A program made the translations under genes and the position numbers. The notes under the pieces are model-generated. The model worked only from the letters and a program-made list of their open reading frames with translations, was not told the origin of the DNA and did not search any database. Source: Streptomyces sp. NRRL WC-3626 (GTDB taxonomy: Bacteria > Actinomycetota > Actinomycetes > Streptomycetales > Streptomycetaceae). From it: a stretch of DNA of 64,000 nucleotides. Positions 8,147 through 16,062 of the stretch are shown here, in pieces (positions within the stretch are counted from its first letter, which is position 1; every line of letters starts with the position of its first letter). The stretch lies in the NCBI RefSeq assembly GCF_000718785.1, contig NZ_JOCA01000024.1, positions 62,001-126,000 on the forward strand, given 5' to 3'.

Positions 8147-9589
8147 TCACCCCCGCCGCTCCAACCACACCCGCAACCCCTCCGGCATCAACGTCAACCG
8201 CTCGGCCACCCGCAACCGATACCCCGGATCGGCCCGCAGCTCGTACCGCCGCAGCAACAACCCCAGCACCAGCACCGCCTCATGCAGCGCGAACTGCCGC
8301 CCGATACACGCCCGCGCCCCCGTCCCGAACGGCTTGAACACATGCGGCGCCCGCCCCCGAACCGCCCCCACCTCGAACCGACCCGGATCAAACCCCTCCG
8401 CATCCGCCCCCCACACCCCCGCATCCCGATGCAGCATCGGCGTCAACACCAACGTCCAGGCCCCCCGCCGCATCGGATGCACACCCCCCAGCACCGTGTC
8501 CCGGACAGCCTCCCGGGCGAACGCCGGCGCGGTGGGCCACAGCCGCAGCGTCTCGTCCAGCACCCGCCGCACATACCGCAGCTTCGCCACCTGCTCGTAC
8601 CCCGGCGCCGCCACGTCCCCCCACACCCGGTCCACCTCCGCACGCGCACGCTCGGCGACATCGGGCCGCAGCGACAGATAGTGCAGCGCGAACGACAGCG
8701 CACCCGACGTCGTCTCGTGCCCCGCCACCAGAAACGTGATCACCTGCCGCCGCACGTTCTCCGCCGACAACCGCTCCCCGCTCTCCGGATGCGCGGTCTT
8801 AAGCATCCGGTCCAGCAGATCCCCGTCCCCACCGCCGGAGGCCCGCCGCTCCCGCACCACCCCGTCGACGATGCGCTCGAGAAGCGCGATGTCGGCCACG
8901 TTCCGCCGTCCCGCCCGGCGCAGCAGCAGCGGAGCCAGCGGCCCCGGCACACTGTTCAGCCGCTGCGCGTGACTCAGCGTTCCGACCATCGCGGAGACGA
9001 ACGGATGCGGACGCGCCCGTTCGAAGGACCCGAAGTCGTGCCCGAACCCGGTCCGCGCGATCGTCTCCAGCGTCAGCTTGGTCATGTCCCCGGGCACGTC
9101 CACCGACCGCCCCCCGGCCGCCGCGAGGTCCCAGTGCTCCGTCAGCCGCTCCGCCACCGACAGCATCATCGGGTGGTACCCGGCCATCGCCTCCCGGCTG
9201 AACCCGGGCGCCAGCACGTCGTGCGCCAGCTGCCAGTTCGGCTCGTGGTTGTACGCGGTGAACAGCCCGTCGCCGGCGACCGGCCGCAGATTGGCGATCC
9301 CCAGCCCCACATGCTTGGCGAACCGTGACTCGTCGGCCAGATCGGCCACCAGCTCCGCGCCCCAGGTGAACACGAACTCCTTGCCGAACGCGCTCCGCCG
9401 GAAGATCGGCCCCAGCCGGCGGGCGTACCTCAGCGAGTCCTGCACGGGCGTGGCCCTGCTCGCCCCGATCAGGTCGCCGAGCAGCGGCAGCCGGTACGGC
9501 GGACGGGGGATGCGGTGCAGCTCCGGCCAGCCCCGCTCCGCGCTGCGGAACCCCTTCGGCGGTACGGCCCGTGTCGTCGTCTCCGCCAT
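8147..9589 (-). CDS. Cytochrome P450, CYP102-like heme domain without reductase
   Basis: The 480-residue protein has the P450 signatures: I-helix AGHETTSGALSFA, K-helix DETLRLWP (ExxR), and the heme loop FGTGARACIGRQFALHEA with the proximal Cys. The N-terminus (IPRPPYRLPLLGDL) and overall length resemble the heme domain of fatty-acid hydroxylases of the CYP102 group. No FAD/FMN reductase domain follows, so separate redox partners are required. S. coelicolor CYP102B1 is, from memory, a similar stand-alone protein. AAGGGG lies before the ATG. A TetR gene diverges 104 bases upstream, with a palindrome between them. Confidence 0.88.
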   Translation of the reverse strand: MAETTTRAVPPKGFRSAERGWPELHRIPRPPYRLPLLGDLIGASRATPVQDSLRYARRLGPIFRRSAFGKEFVFTWGAELVADLADESRFAKHVGLGIANLRPVAGDGLFTAYNHEPNWQLAHDVLAPGFSREAMAGYHPMMLSVAERLTEHWDLAAAGGRSVDVPGDMTKLTLETIARTGFGHDFGSFERARPHPFVSAMVGTLSHAQRLNSVPGPLAPLLLRRAGRRNVADIALLERIVDGVVRERRASGGGDGDLLDRMLKTAHPESGERLSAENVRRQVITFLVAGHETTSGALSFALHYLSLRPDVAERARAEVDRVWGDVAAPGYEQVAKLRYVRRVLDETLRLWPTAPAFAREAVRDTVLGGVHPMRRGAWTLVLTPMLHRDAGVWGADAEGFDPGRFEVGAVRGRAPHVFKPFGTGARACIGRQFALHEAVLVLGLLLRRYELRADPGYRLRVAERLTLMPEGLRVWLERRG

Positions 9590-9617
9590 GACGCCATCCC
9601 CTTCGACCCGGCGAGTC

Positions 9618-9632
9618 CACGTGTTGTACGTG
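9618..9632. promoter_or_regulatory. Candidate TetR operator between P450 and TetR genes
   Basis: CACGT-GTTGT-ACGTG is a perfect 5-bp inverted repeat with a 5-bp spacer, lying 29 bases upstream of the P450 start and 62 bases upstream of the TetR start. Its size and location suit a TetR dimer site controlling both divergent genes. No binding evidence is available from sequence alone. Confidence 0.45.
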
Positions 9633-9681
9633 AGTTCAATAAGGCGATTCAGTCTGATCCGGCGGCTGAACGGGCGTCAAG

Positions 9682-9687
9682 TACAGT
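9682..9687 (+). promoter_or_regulatory. Candidate -10 hexamer for the TetR gene
   Basis: TACAGT (TAnnnT) ends six bases before the ATG at 9694, which has only a weak GCGGGA ahead of it. This fits a leaderless transcript for the regulator. Confidence 0.3.
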
Positions 9688-9693
9688 GCGGGA

Positions 9694-10302
9694 ATGGCCG
9701 TGAACCAGGGCGGGCGCACACGGCGCAGGCTCAGTACCGAAGAGCGCCGGGAGCAGCTTCTGTCGGTCGGTGCGCGGCTGTTCTCGGAGAGCCCCTACGA
9801 CGACGTGTGGATCGAGCAGGTCGCCGAGATCGCCGGGGTGTCGCGCGGACTGCTGTACCACTACTTCCCGACCAAGCGGGACTTCTTCGCGGCGGTGGTG
9901 GAGCGGGAGAGCGAGCGGATGCTCCGGATGACGGCGGCGGTCCCCGGCGTCCCGGTGCGCGAGCAGCTGGCGGCGGGTCTCGACACGTATCTGGGGTACG
10001 TCGGGGCCCATGCGCACGGCTATCGGGCCTTCCATCGCGCCGACGCGGCGGGGGACCGGGCGGTGCGCCGGGTCTACCAGCGGGCGCTGGCCGCGCAGGA
10101 ACGGCAGATCCTGGCCGCGCTCGCCCGGGACCCCGAGTTCGGTCCGGTCCTCGAGGCGCGGCCGGACACCCGGCTCGCCGTGCGCGGCTGGCTGGCCTTC
10201 ACCACCGCCGTCTGTCTGGAGTGGCTGCGCGGTTCGGAGCTGGACCGCGAGCAGGTGCGGGACCTGTGCGTGCGTGCCCTGCTGGGTGTTCTCGCGCCCT
10301 GA
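9694..10302 (+). CDS. TetR-family transcriptional regulator
   Basis: The 202-residue protein has an N-terminal TetR helix-turn-helix. STEERREQLLSVGARLF leads into IEQVAEIAGVSRGLLYHYFP (about residues 42-61) and TKRDFFAAVVERE. The rest is an all-helical ligand-binding and dimerisation domain. It diverges from the P450 gene and probably represses it, perhaps releasing on a fatty acid or related hydrophobic ligand. That inference rests on arrangement only. Confidence 0.88.
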   Translation: MAVNQGGRTRRRLSTEERREQLLSVGARLFSESPYDDVWIEQVAEIAGVSRGLLYHYFPTKRDFFAAVVERESERMLRMTAAVPGVPVREQLAAGLDTYLGYVGAHAHGYRAFHRADAAGDRAVRRVYQRALAAQERQILAALARDPEFGPVLEARPDTRLAVRGWLAFTTAVCLEWLRGSELDREQVRDLCVRALLGVLAP

Positions 10303-10359
10303 GACAGGTCCCGTAAAGATCGCGCCATCCGGTTGGCGCACACCCCGATCTCCTATAAG

Positions 10360-10378
10360 TTAGGCAAGGCTTACCTAA
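10360..10378. promoter_or_regulatory. Iron box (DmdR/IdeR-type operator)
   Basis: TTAGGCAAGGCTTACCTAA is a 19-bp interrupted palindrome. It keeps the TTAGG and CCTAA ends and the central AGGCT of the actinobacterial iron-box consensus (TTAGGTTAGGCTCACCTAA). It overlaps a TATAAG/TAAGTT -10-like sequence starting at 10354, so the Fe-loaded repressor would block RNA polymerase. It ends 14 bases before the start of the DUF2470 gene. Confidence 0.85.
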
Positions 10379-10392
10379 GAGGAGGTTCGGGG

Positions 10393-11121
10393 ATGGCTGA
10401 CGACACACACGGCTGGACGGCCGCGCCCGGTGCGGCGGAACGGGCCCGTTCGGTGCTCGCCGCCGCGTGGTCCTGCGCGGTGACCGCGGAGGGCACCCGG
10501 GAGGAACTCGTCGGCGCGCACAGCGTGACCGACGACGGAGAGGTGCTGTTGCACGTGCCCGAGGACAGTGCTCTGCTCGCCGCCGCGATCTGCGCGCCCC
10601 GCGGCGAGCCGTCCGCCGTGCTGGAGTTCGCCGACGTCGCCCCCGTCCCGCTGCGCAACCGGATCCGCGCCCGGCTGTGGCTGGCCGGCTGGTTCACCGT
10701 GCGGGACGGGCACCTCGTCCTCCGGCCCACGCGCGTGGTGCTCCGGCAGCCGGCCGGCGCCGTGGTGGTCGACGTCGACGAGTTCACCGCCGCCGCGCCC
10801 GACCCGCTCGCCACCGCCGAGGCCCGGCTGCTGAGCCATCTGGCCGACTGCCACGCCGACGCCGTGGAGCGGCTGACCCGTCTGGTCGACCACGGCAGTC
10901 TGCACGGCGCGGTCCGGGTCCAGCCGCTCGCCGTCGACCGGCACGGACTGACCCTGCGCATCGAACGCGTGCGGTCCGGCGGTGACGTACGGCTGCCGTT
11001 CCACGCGCCGGCCAACGACGTCTCCCAGCTCACCGAGCGCATGCACGTACTGCTCGCCCAGGCGGGCGCCGCCTCCTGCCCCCGCCCGCTGCAGCGGCAG
11101 CGCGCCGACGGCGAGGCGTGA
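10393..11121 (+). CDS. Iron-regulated DUF2470 domain protein, possibly haem-handling
   Basis: The 242-residue soluble protein has an N-terminal split-barrel-like half (flavin-reductase/pyridoxamine-oxidase-like fold suggested by the EVLLHVPEDSALLAAA, RARLWLAGWF and VVLRQPAGAV strands). A C-terminal DUF2470 domain follows at about residues 150-235 (LLSHLADCHADAVERLTRLV through NDVSQLTERMHVLL). DUF2470 also occurs in HugZ-type haem-degrading enzymes and at the C-terminus of plant haem-oxygenase-like proteins. A strong GGAGG (10381-10385) precedes the ATG. The iron box at its promoter supports a role in iron or haem acquisition, although the catalytic role is not established. Confidence 0.82.
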   Translation: MADDTHGWTAAPGAAERARSVLAAAWSCAVTAEGTREELVGAHSVTDDGEVLLHVPEDSALLAAAICAPRGEPSAVLEFADVAPVPLRNRIRARLWLAGWFTVRDGHLVLRPTRVVLRQPAGAVVVDVDEFTAAAPDPLATAEARLLSHLADCHADAVERLTRLVDHGSLHGAVRVQPLAVDRHGLTLRIERVRSGGDVRLPFHAPANDVSQLTERMHVLLAQAGAASCPRPLQRQRADGEA

Positions 11122-11148
11122 CCCGAGGGATTTGGACCCGCGGGCAGA

Positions 11149-12384
11149 TCATGTGGAGCGGTGGGAGGCGCCGCCGCGCCTGCGGCGCAGCCGGTCCCAC
11201 AGCCGGGTGAGCCGCGGCAGCCGCCGGCGCTGCTCCTGCGAGTGCCGGTCCAGCTCCTCGAACAGCCGGCGCGTGCGGTGCTCGGTGTCCATCTCGTCGA
11301 GGATGCGGTTGACCTCGGTCAGTACGGCGCCCAGCAACTGCCACTGACGGGCGTCGCGCCGGGCCTGCTCGAAGAGCAGCCGGGCCAGCCGGTCGCGGGT
11401 GGCGGCCGCCTGCCGCAGCTGGGCGGCGAGCCGCTCCTCCGCCGACTCGGCGTTCGCGCTCACGCTCGTGGTCACCAGCACCGCGAAGCTGACCACGGCG
11501 TCCGCGATCTCGGCCAGCAGTTCCTCGAACGCGGCGCCCGTCTCCGGATCGAACAGCCGCTGCCCCTCGCGTTCCTTGGCCAGGTCGGTGAGCGTGCGCG
11601 CCAGCACCCGCAGTACCACCGTGCAGATCTCCAGCGTGTCCAGCCCGGTACGCAGCACCACCCGGTGCAGCAGGCCCTCACGGACCCGCGGATTGAGCCG
11701 CAGGCTGTCCTCCGCCTGTCTGAGGTCCGCGTCCACCTCGACGATGTCGTGGTCCAGCCGCCGTGCCTCGTGCAGCCGGGCCGCCGCCCGGTCCGGGGGC
11801 GTACGGCCCGCCGCCTCCTCGCCGATCCGCAGCATCAGCTGCCGCACCCGCCGGGCCAGCTCCTCGATGGACTCGCCGGCCTCCTCCACCCATACGGGCG
11901 GCGCCAGCAGCAGATTGAACGCCATCCCGACGACCGCCCCGATCAGCGTCTCCACGATCCGGGCCCAGGCGGTGTCCCCGTGCGTGGTCACCCCGAGCAC
12001 CAGCATCGCGCTGATCGCCACCTCGGGCACGAATTCGTCCACCCGCACGACATGGCCGATGACCAGCGACGCCAGGATGAGCAGACCCAGACTCCACCAG
12101 GTCAGACCCACCAGGAGACTGAAGAGGATGGCCACGACGACACCGGTCACCACGGAGTTCACCCGGCGCATCCCGGTGGTGAGCGTGGAGTACAGGGTGA
12201 CCTGGACGACGAGCAGCGCGGTCAGGGGAGCGGTCAGCGGCGCGGCCTCCGGACTGAGCCGGGTCGCGATGACGTAGGCGACCGTCGCCGCCGCCGACGA
12301 CCGCACCGTCTGCACGGCCACCGGGTCCCGGTGCAGCTTGACGAACCGGACGGCCGGCGCGGTCATCTCACGTACCACTCGCAT
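11149..12384 (-). CDS. FUSC/aromatic-acid-exporter-like membrane protein (first of two)
   Basis: About 411 residues. The N-terminal half has five to six membrane helices (SSAAATVAYVIATRL through MAFNLLLAPPVWVEE) and the C-terminal half is a long helical, probably cytoplasmic domain rich in Arg, Glu and Leu. This is the ArAE_1/FUSC-like layout of small-molecule efflux proteins, although actinobacterial members are not biochemically assigned. GGAGG directly abuts the ATG at 12384, so translation may really start at the GTG at 12378, six bases beyond it. A second FUSC gene lies at 16063. Confidence 0.75.
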   Translation of the reverse strand: MRVVREMTAPAVRFVKLHRDPVAVQTVRSSAAATVAYVIATRLSPEAAPLTAPLTALLVVQVTLYSTLTTGMRRVNSVVTGVVVAILFSLLVGLTWWSLGLLILASLVIGHVVRVDEFVPEVAISAMLVLGVTTHGDTAWARIVETLIGAVVGMAFNLLLAPPVWVEEAGESIEELARRVRQLMLRIGEEAAGRTPPDRAAARLHEARRLDHDIVEVDADLRQAEDSLRLNPRVREGLLHRVVLRTGLDTLEICTVVLRVLARTLTDLAKEREGQRLFDPETGAAFEELLAEIADAVVSFAVLVTTSVSANAESAEERLAAQLRQAAATRDRLARLLFEQARRDARQWQLLGAVLTEVNRILDEMDTEHRTRRLFEELDRHSQEQRRRLPRLTRLWDRLRRRRGGASHRST

Positions 12385-12465
12385 CCTCCGACGCTTCCCC
12401 CTCCCCGGACACGTCGAACGTGTTCACCGGGTACGGCAGTCGCCCGGGGGACAGGCCGGCCGGGT

Positions 12466-12954
12466 CTACAGCTTGTCGAGGAAGGCGAACAGATGGCCCC
12501 TGGTGCGGGCGATCTGCTCCTCCACCGTGAGGCTCTCCTCGAAGCGGCCCCCGCTCTCCGGGACCTTCTTCCCGCGCAGGTACAGGGAACAGGCGAGGTC
12601 GGTGCACATGTAGGCGCCGACCGAGTTGCCCTCACGCCCGGCCGGGCCCGCCTTGCGCGCGGTCATCAGGGCGACACCGCCGCGCGGATGCGTGGTCAGG
12701 CACAGGGAGCACATGCTGCGGTGCAGAAAACCCCGCTGGGCGGGCTGGAAGCGCATGGCCACCCCGACGAGACGGTCCTCCCGCTCGGTGACGAGATAGC
12801 TGCGATCAGGCGCTCCGGGATCGCGCCAGCCGAGGAAATCGAGATCGTCCCAGGCGCGTTCGCCCAGGTCACGCGGGACAGCCAGCCGCTTGGCCTCACC
12901 CTTCGAGCAGTTGACGAACGAACCGCGGATGTCCTGCTCGGTGAGTGCTCTCAT
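12466..12954 (-). CDS. FBP-domain treble-clef zinc-finger protein
   Basis: The 162-residue protein has two Cys pairs, CSLC in the middle (HRSMCSLCLTTHPRGGV) and CTDLAC (YMCTDLACSLYLRG), as in the FBP family (C-terminal treble-clef finger related to EF-G-binding proteins). Such proteins are expected to bind the ribosome or translation factors, but actinobacterial members are uncharacterised. GGAGG lies eight bases before the ATG. A striking pair of overlapping palindromes sits just upstream, so the gene is probably individually regulated. Confidence 0.8.
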   Translation of the reverse strand: MRALTEQDIRGSFVNCSKGEAKRLAVPRDLGERAWDDLDFLGWRDPGAPDRSYLVTEREDRLVGVAMRFQPAQRGFLHRSMCSLCLTTHPRGGVALMTARKAGPAGREGNSVGAYMCTDLACSLYLRGKKVPESGGRFEESLTVEEQIARTRGHLFAFLDKL

Positions 12955-12975
12955 GGGGGGCGCCTCCTGCGGATT

Positions 12976-13003
12976 GTTTCGAAACCTAGGGGGTCTAGGT
13001 TTC
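12976..13003. promoter_or_regulatory. Overlapping palindromes upstream of FBP gene
   Basis: GTTTCGAAAC (12976-12985) overlaps a perfect 9-bp inverted repeat, GAAACCTAG (12981-12989) and CTAGGTTTC (12995-13003), with spacer GGGGT. Three GTTTC/GAAAC half-sites are thus packed into 28 bp. They lie 22-49 bases upstream of the FBP start, overlapping TAGGTT and TAGACC -10-like sequences on the minus strand. This looks like a dimer- or tetramer-binding operator; the regulator is unknown. Confidence 0.55.
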
Positions 13004-13115
13004 TGGTTCAGGGTAGGGGCCCGGCGCCGGGGGGAGCCAGCGATTTTTCCCGGGACCGCGGCCCGTGGCCTTCCGTACGCTGTACGGCAGTCGCCGAATG
13101 GGAGGGGTACGGACG

Positions 13116-14096
13116 ATGGGGGACTCCTGGGAGCGGGCCCGCAGGGTGCTCACGGAGGCGGGACTGCCGCCCGGCGCGCTCGCCGGCGTACGGCCGATGA
13201 GCGGAGGCACCTACAACACCGTCGAGGAGCTCCGCCTCACCGACGGCAGCCGCTATGTGCTGAAGATCCCGCCCACGGCCGCCACCCCCGGCCTGCGGTA
13301 CGAACGCCGACTGCTCGTCGCCGAGGCGGACTTCTGTGCCGGCGCCGCCGAGGCCCGGGTGGCCGCCCCGCACACCGTCGCCGTCGACGGGGACGGCCCC
13401 GTGCCGTATCTGCTGATGACCGCCTGCCCGGGCGAGCCCTGGACGGAGGTGGCGCCGGCCGGCGCGGAGCGGGCCGCTCTGCGCACCGAGCTCGGCCGTC
13501 AGGTGGCCCGGCTGCACCGGGTCGCCGGACCGGCGTTCGGCTACCCGTCCGGCGCCCTCGGCCCGCTCGCCCCCGCCTGGCGCACCGCGTTCACCGCGAT
13601 GACCGACGCCGTGCTCGCCGACGCCCGGCACTACGGAGCCTGGCTGCCCCGCCCGGGCGGCGAGATCGCCGCCGTGCTCCGTACCGCCGACGGGGCGCTC
13701 GACGAGGTCACCGTGCCCGTGCTCGTCCACTTCGACCTGTGGCCGGGCAACATCCTGGTGGAGCGCACCGCCGCGGGGGAGGCCCGGATCGGCGGGCTCA
13801 TCGACGGGGAGCGCATGTTCTGGGGCGACCCGCTCGCCGATCTCGTCTCCCTCGCCCTGCTCGGCGACATCAGGGCGGACGGCGCGTTCCTCGCCGGATA
13901 CGCGGAGGCCGGAGGGCGGGCCGTGTTCGACCGGGCGGCACTCGCCCGCCTCGCCCTCTACCGCGCCTACCTCTACCTGATCATGCTGATCGAGACCGTT
14001 CCGCGCGAGGCCGGGGAGGACCACGTGCGCTGGGTCCGGGACACCGTCGCCCCGGAGCTGGAGGCCGCGCTGGACGAAATCGGCCGGCTCTGTTAG
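13116..14096 (+). CDS. Aminoglycoside-phosphotransferase (APH)-family kinase
   Basis: GGAGGGG at 13101-13107 supports the ATG at 13116 rather than earlier in-frame starts, giving 326 residues. The APH/choline-kinase signatures are present: catalytic loop VHFDLWPGNIL (HxDxxxxN) at about residues 206-216 and metal-binding LIDGERMFWGDP about 20 residues later. An N-terminal Gly-rich loop (SGGTYNTVEEL) and VLKI lysine are also visible. Members phosphorylate aminoglycosides, macrolides, sugars or amino alcohols. Nothing nearby suggests antibiotic resistance, so a metabolic kinase is as likely. Confidence 0.82.
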   Translation: MGDSWERARRVLTEAGLPPGALAGVRPMSGGTYNTVEELRLTDGSRYVLKIPPTAATPGLRYERRLLVAEADFCAGAAEARVAAPHTVAVDGDGPVPYLLMTACPGEPWTEVAPAGAERAALRTELGRQVARLHRVAGPAFGYPSGALGPLAPAWRTAFTAMTDAVLADARHYGAWLPRPGGEIAAVLRTADGALDEVTVPVLVHFDLWPGNILVERTAAGEARIGGLIDGERMFWGDPLADLVSLALLGDIRADGAFLAGYAEAGGRAVFDRAALARLALYRAYLYLIMLIETVPREAGEDHVRWVRDTVAPELEAALDEIGRLC

Positions 14097-14187
14097 TTCA
14101 CATCATGAAATAAGGGTGGGAGAAAGTCGCGCCCGGTCGGTCCCCGGCGGTATGTTGCAGGTCGGGCAGGGTATCGGAAGGAGCCAC

Positions 14188-15477
14188 ATGGCGGGGCGGA
14201 ACGGGCGCACGGTGCGCGACCTCAGGCGGGCCAACCGTACGGCCGTGCTGCAGCGGCTGTACTTCGACGGCCCGCTGAGCCGGTTCGAACTCGGCCCCGC
14301 GACCGGGCTCAGCTCCGGCTCCGTCAGCAATGTCGTCGCCGACCTGGTCGCCGACGGCCTGGTGGAGGAGGCGGGCAGCGTCGACTCCGACGGCGGCCGC
14401 CCCCGCACCCTGCTGCGGGTGGCACCGCTCAGCGGCCACATGATCGGCGTCGACGTGGGCGAGACCAGGGTCCGCGTCGAACTGTTCGACCTGACCCTCA
14501 CCGAACTCGCCCGCGCGGAGCTCCCGCTGGAGCAGCAGCGCTACGAGGTCGAGGTCATCGTCGACCACATCCGCTCCGGGATCGCCGAGGTGCTCGCCGG
14601 CGCGGGCCTCGCCCCCGAGCGGCTGCTCGGCGTCGGCATCGGTGTCCCCGGCATCGTCGAGCACACCCCCGACCGGGGCGCCGTCGTGCACGGCCAGACC
14701 ATCGGCTGGGACGCCATCCCCCTGGAGGCACTGCTGCGGGCCGAGTCCCTGCTGCCCGAGACGGTGCCGTACTTCATCGACAACGGCGCCAAGACCCTCG
14801 GCCAGGCCGAGATGTGGTTCGGCGCCGGACGCGGCGCCCGCAACGCCCTCGTGGTGCTCTTCGGCTCCGGTGTCGGCGCCTGCCTCGTCACGCCCGAGGT
14901 GGAACACGGCCGGGCCGTCGAGTGGGGGCATCTGACCGTACGGGTCAGGGGACGCCGCTGCCGCTGCGGCGCGCTCGGCTGTCTGGAGGCGTACGCGGGC
15001 GCCGAGTCGCTGCTCGCGCGCTGGCGCGAGGAGGGCGGCGCCGTGCCCGGGGACACGGACGAGGAGACGGCGCTGACGGCGATGCTCGCCGCCGCCTACC
15101 CGGCCGACGAGGCCGCCCCCGACCCGGTCGCGCTCGCCGTCCTCGAGGAGACCGCCGAGTACCTGGGCGCCGGCCTGTCCGACCTGATCAACCTCTTCCA
15201 GCCGGAGCGCATCCTGATGGGCGGCTGGGCCGGCCTCCAGCTCGGCTCCCGCTTCCTGCCCGCCGTACGCAAGCACGCGCTGTCGTACGCGCTGCGCCAT
15301 CCGGCGGAGAAGGTCACGATCGAACTGGGCCGTCTCGGCCCCGACGCGGTCACCGTGGGTGCCGCGATCCTTCCCCTCGCCGACTTCTTCACCCGGGGCG
15401 GCCGTCGTCCCGACCCCGGCCCCCAGTCCCCGCCCCCCGCCTGGCACACGGCCCTGCGGGACCGCGCCCCGCGGTAG
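14188..15477 (+). CDS. ROK-family transcriptional regulator / sugar-kinase-like protein
   Basis: The ATG at 14188 is preceded by AAGGAG (14178-14183), giving 429 residues. An N-terminal winged helix (VRDLRRANRTAVLQRLYFDG, LSRFELGPATGLSSGSVSN) is followed by a sugar-kinase-like ROK domain with the phosphate-binding GVDVGETRVRVELFD segment and the zinc motif CRCGALGC (about residues 256-263). ROK repressors of the XylR/NagC type respond to sugars. No adjacent transporter is present, so the target is unknown. Confidence 0.87.
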   Translation: MAGRNGRTVRDLRRANRTAVLQRLYFDGPLSRFELGPATGLSSGSVSNVVADLVADGLVEEAGSVDSDGGRPRTLLRVAPLSGHMIGVDVGETRVRVELFDLTLTELARAELPLEQQRYEVEVIVDHIRSGIAEVLAGAGLAPERLLGVGIGVPGIVEHTPDRGAVVHGQTIGWDAIPLEALLRAESLLPETVPYFIDNGAKTLGQAEMWFGAGRGARNALVVLFGSGVGACLVTPEVEHGRAVEWGHLTVRVRGRRCRCGALGCLEAYAGAESLLARWREEGGAVPGDTDEETALTAMLAAAYPADEAAPDPVALAVLEETAEYLGAGLSDLINLFQPERILMGGWAGLQLGSRFLPAVRKHALSYALRHPAEKVTIELGRLGPDAVTVGAAILPLADFFTRGGRRPDPGPQSPPPAWHTALRDRAPR

Positions 15478-15486
15478 GGCGGTCCG

Positions 15487-15762
15487 TCACGCGGAGGACT
15501 CGTCCGGCACCGGATGGTCCGGGTTGGGGGATGCGGGGTGCGGGTCGCCCTGGCGGCCCGTGCCGGCCTCGTCCGTGTCGGGGACGTCCGATGCGGCGTC
15601 GTCCGCTTCGTCCGCGCCGCCGGTCTTCCTCTCGCTCTCCCGTTCCGCGGCGGCGGGCGCGACCTCCCAGGGGTCCTCGCCGGGGCCGGCCTGCTGGTCG
15701 GGCAGATCTCGGGGGACACCGGCGCCGTTCTCACCGGGGCCTTCGAGGCGGTGGTCGGTCAC
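15487..15762 (-). CDS. Small acidic disordered hypothetical protein
   Basis: A 91-residue product from a GTG start at 15762, with GGGAGAG just upstream on the minus strand. It is rich in Pro, Gly, Asp, Glu and Ala with no predicted secondary-structure blocks, for example RDLPDQQAGPGEDPWEV and DEADDAASDVPD. It resembles small disordered proteins common in Streptomyces. I recognise no function. It converges on the ROK gene with nine bases between the stops. Confidence 0.6.
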   Translation of the reverse strand: MTDHRLEGPGENGAGVPRDLPDQQAGPGEDPWEVAPAAAERESERKTGGADEADDAASDVPDTDEAGTGRQGDPHPASPNPDHPVPDESSA

Positions 15763-16062
15763 GGCGCTCTCCCTTCATACGTCCACGAGCCCACGCGAGT
15801 ACCTCCGCGAGTGCCGGTGAAACCCGCCCTGGACAGAAGGAAGCCCCGGCCGCGACGGGGGAATCACGGCCGGGGCGGCTCAAGGTGGGCGCGGACGGCG
15901 GTCGCCTCTCGGCGAAAGGCTCCACAGGGCTTCAGCCGAACGATCGTCCCTGTGGGCGGATGGTGAGGCCCGGGGACACTGTCCCGTCCGCACCCACGTT
16001 CTGTTCAACGGAGACCCGTCCCCGGGTGTTCCGCGTACGGCCACCGACGTGCGTGACGTGTG
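15763..16062. other. 300-base intergenic region with terminator
   Basis: It lies between the FUSC gene at 16063 and the small acidic-protein gene, both on the minus strand. Apart from the hairpin at 15843-15876 and probable promoter sequence for the acidic-protein gene, no gene or other repeat was recognised. Confidence 0.6.
15843..15876 (-). terminator. Probable terminator of the second FUSC gene
   Basis: GCCCCGGCCG (15843-15852) pairs perfectly with CGGCCGGGGC (15867-15876) across a 14-base loop. It lies about 190 bases beyond the FUSC stop in the direction of transcription. No long T-run follows, as is usual in Streptomyces. Confidence 0.55.

Noticed and set aside
7877..8681. Open frames on both strands across the 39-bp repeats
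   Set aside because: They translate the tandem repeat directly (QLPAECGGRGGGV twice) or read antisense to the P450. They show no domain and no sensible start.
13116..14096. Antibiotic-resistance aminoglycoside kinase
   Set aside because: The family motifs are general to APH/choline kinases and nothing nearby suggests resistance or antibiotic synthesis.
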